This document shows, in pieces, positions 5,932-6,165 of a stretch of DNA of 6,165 nucleotides. A program made the translations under genes and the position numbers. The stretch spans positions 1-6,165 of the forward strand of contig DUKU01000129.1 in assembly GCA_013329135.1 (NCBI GenBank). The letters run 5' to 3'. The stretch is from Thermoplasmata archaeon (GTDB lineage Archaea; Thermoplasmatota; Thermoplasmata; UBA10834). The notes beneath the pieces are model-generated. The model saw only the letters and a list, made by a program, of their open reading frames with translations. It ran no database searches and was not told where the DNA came from. Position 1 is the stretch's first letter; every line of letters starts with the position of its first letter.

Positions 5932-5996
5932 TTAGGGTAATCCGTCACGTAGACAAATCCCCTACTCCGATTGAACCGGCATACTCGATACCCTAA
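5932..5996. repeat. 8-bp inverted repeat TTAGGGTA / TACCCTAA flanking the likely operon start
   Basis: TTAGGGTA at 5932-5939 and its exact reverse complement TACCCTAA at 5989-5996 are 49 bp apart. The second copy runs into the candidate TATA box. Next to the first copy, CGGTTC (5926-5931) also has a reverse complement, GAACCG (5973-5978), between the arms. The spacing favours two protein-binding sites rather than one stem. Confidence 0.35.
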
Positions 5997-6001
5997 TTAA
6001 G
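5994..6001 (-). promoter_or_regulatory. Candidate TATA box of the methyltransferase operon
   Basis: CTTAATTA on the minus strand, preceded by an A-rich stretch (GAAAA), is the most AT-rich spot upstream of the corrinoid gene. A start about 26 bp downstream would lie near 5972 and give a leader of about 100 nt, long for an archaeal mRNA and containing the hairpin described separately. Confidence 0.4.
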
Positions 6002-6165
6002 TTTTCTGTTTCCATGCTCTCAGAACGCCTTCGGGCCATGACAGAATGTGGGTGCCTTGGTGAACCGCGCCGGAGTATGTCGGCATGGACGCATCCCCCC
6101 TTCTGCGCCCGAGTCTCATATCGGCGGGGCAGATGCGTGCGGGGCGGCGCCGGCTCGGGCATCCG
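6002..6165. other. Right-edge region without a convincing gene
   Basis: Together with the leader, 5869-6165 is about 300 bp without a supported gene. A minus-strand frame ending in TAG at 5962 is open to the edge and could be the tail of a gene outside the window. However, its roughly 66 residues are Arg/Pro-rich and show no recognised motif. A plus-strand frame from ATG 6014 also runs to the edge (about 50 residues) without recognisable features. I regard both as probably non-coding. Confidence 0.4.

Noticed and set aside
5869..6001. A tRNA or a known cobalamin riboswitch in the leader
   Set aside because: I see no cloverleaf arms and no B12-box-like consensus; only short stems can be drawn.
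5962..6165. Minus-strand frame open to the right edge, ending in TAG
   Set aside because: Arg/Pro-rich with no motif. Its 3' end runs over the candidate TATA box of the operon. It could be a gene tail but I cannot support it.
6014..6165. Plus-strand ATG frame open to the right edge, possibly divergent from the operon
   Set aside because: The composition of the roughly 50 residues is not protein-like, and the TATA-like sequence is only about 16 bp upstream, the wrong distance for a leaderless start.
1..6165. CRISPR arrays, insertion sequences or other mobile elements
   Set aside because: No regularly spaced direct repeats, transposase motifs or terminal inverted repeats with target duplications were visible.

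Overview
This GC-rich window looks archaeal. The asparagine-forming gene is of the archaeal type that resembles a truncated asparaginyl-tRNA synthetase. The promoters look like TATA boxes, one of them about 29 bp upstream of an ATG with no room for a ribosome binding site. The methyltransferase genes are of the kind found in methyl-using archaea and some anaerobic bacteria. A Thermoplasmatota or other euryarchaeal genome is my best guess; the sequence alone does not settle the lineage.

Layout, left to right: (1) the 3' part of a homoserine kinase gene (thrB) on +, cut by the left edge; (2) an asparagine synthetase of the AsnRS-like (AS-AR) type on -, tail to tail with thrB; (3) an AT-rich divergent promoter of about 110 bp carrying two CGGA/TCCG inverted repeats; (4) an Lrp/AsnC-family regulator on +, head to head with the synthetase gene; (5) a three-gene operon on -, transcribed right to left: a cobalamin-binding corrinoid protein (MttC/MtbC-like), then two different MttB-superfamily methyltransferases; (6) about 300 bp at the right edge with the likely promoter and leader of that operon and no convincing gene.

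The left half is aspartate-family amino acid metabolism (threonine branch, asparagine) with a probable local amino-acid-responsive regulator of the synthetase. The right half is the substrate-side module of a corrinoid methyl-transfer system: an MttB-type enzyme moves a methyl group from a methylated amine or similar substrate to Co(I) on the corrinoid protein. The second methyltransferase that would pass it to coenzyme M or a pterin is not in the window, nor is a corrinoid reactivase.

The most interesting point is that both MttB homologues are read without any in-frame amber codon, so neither contains pyrrolysine. They are relatives of the non-pyrrolysine enzymes that act on quaternary amines (the MtgB group). 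Two diverged copies share one corrinoid protein, which suggests two substrates feeding one carrier. Their substrates cannot be read from the sequence.
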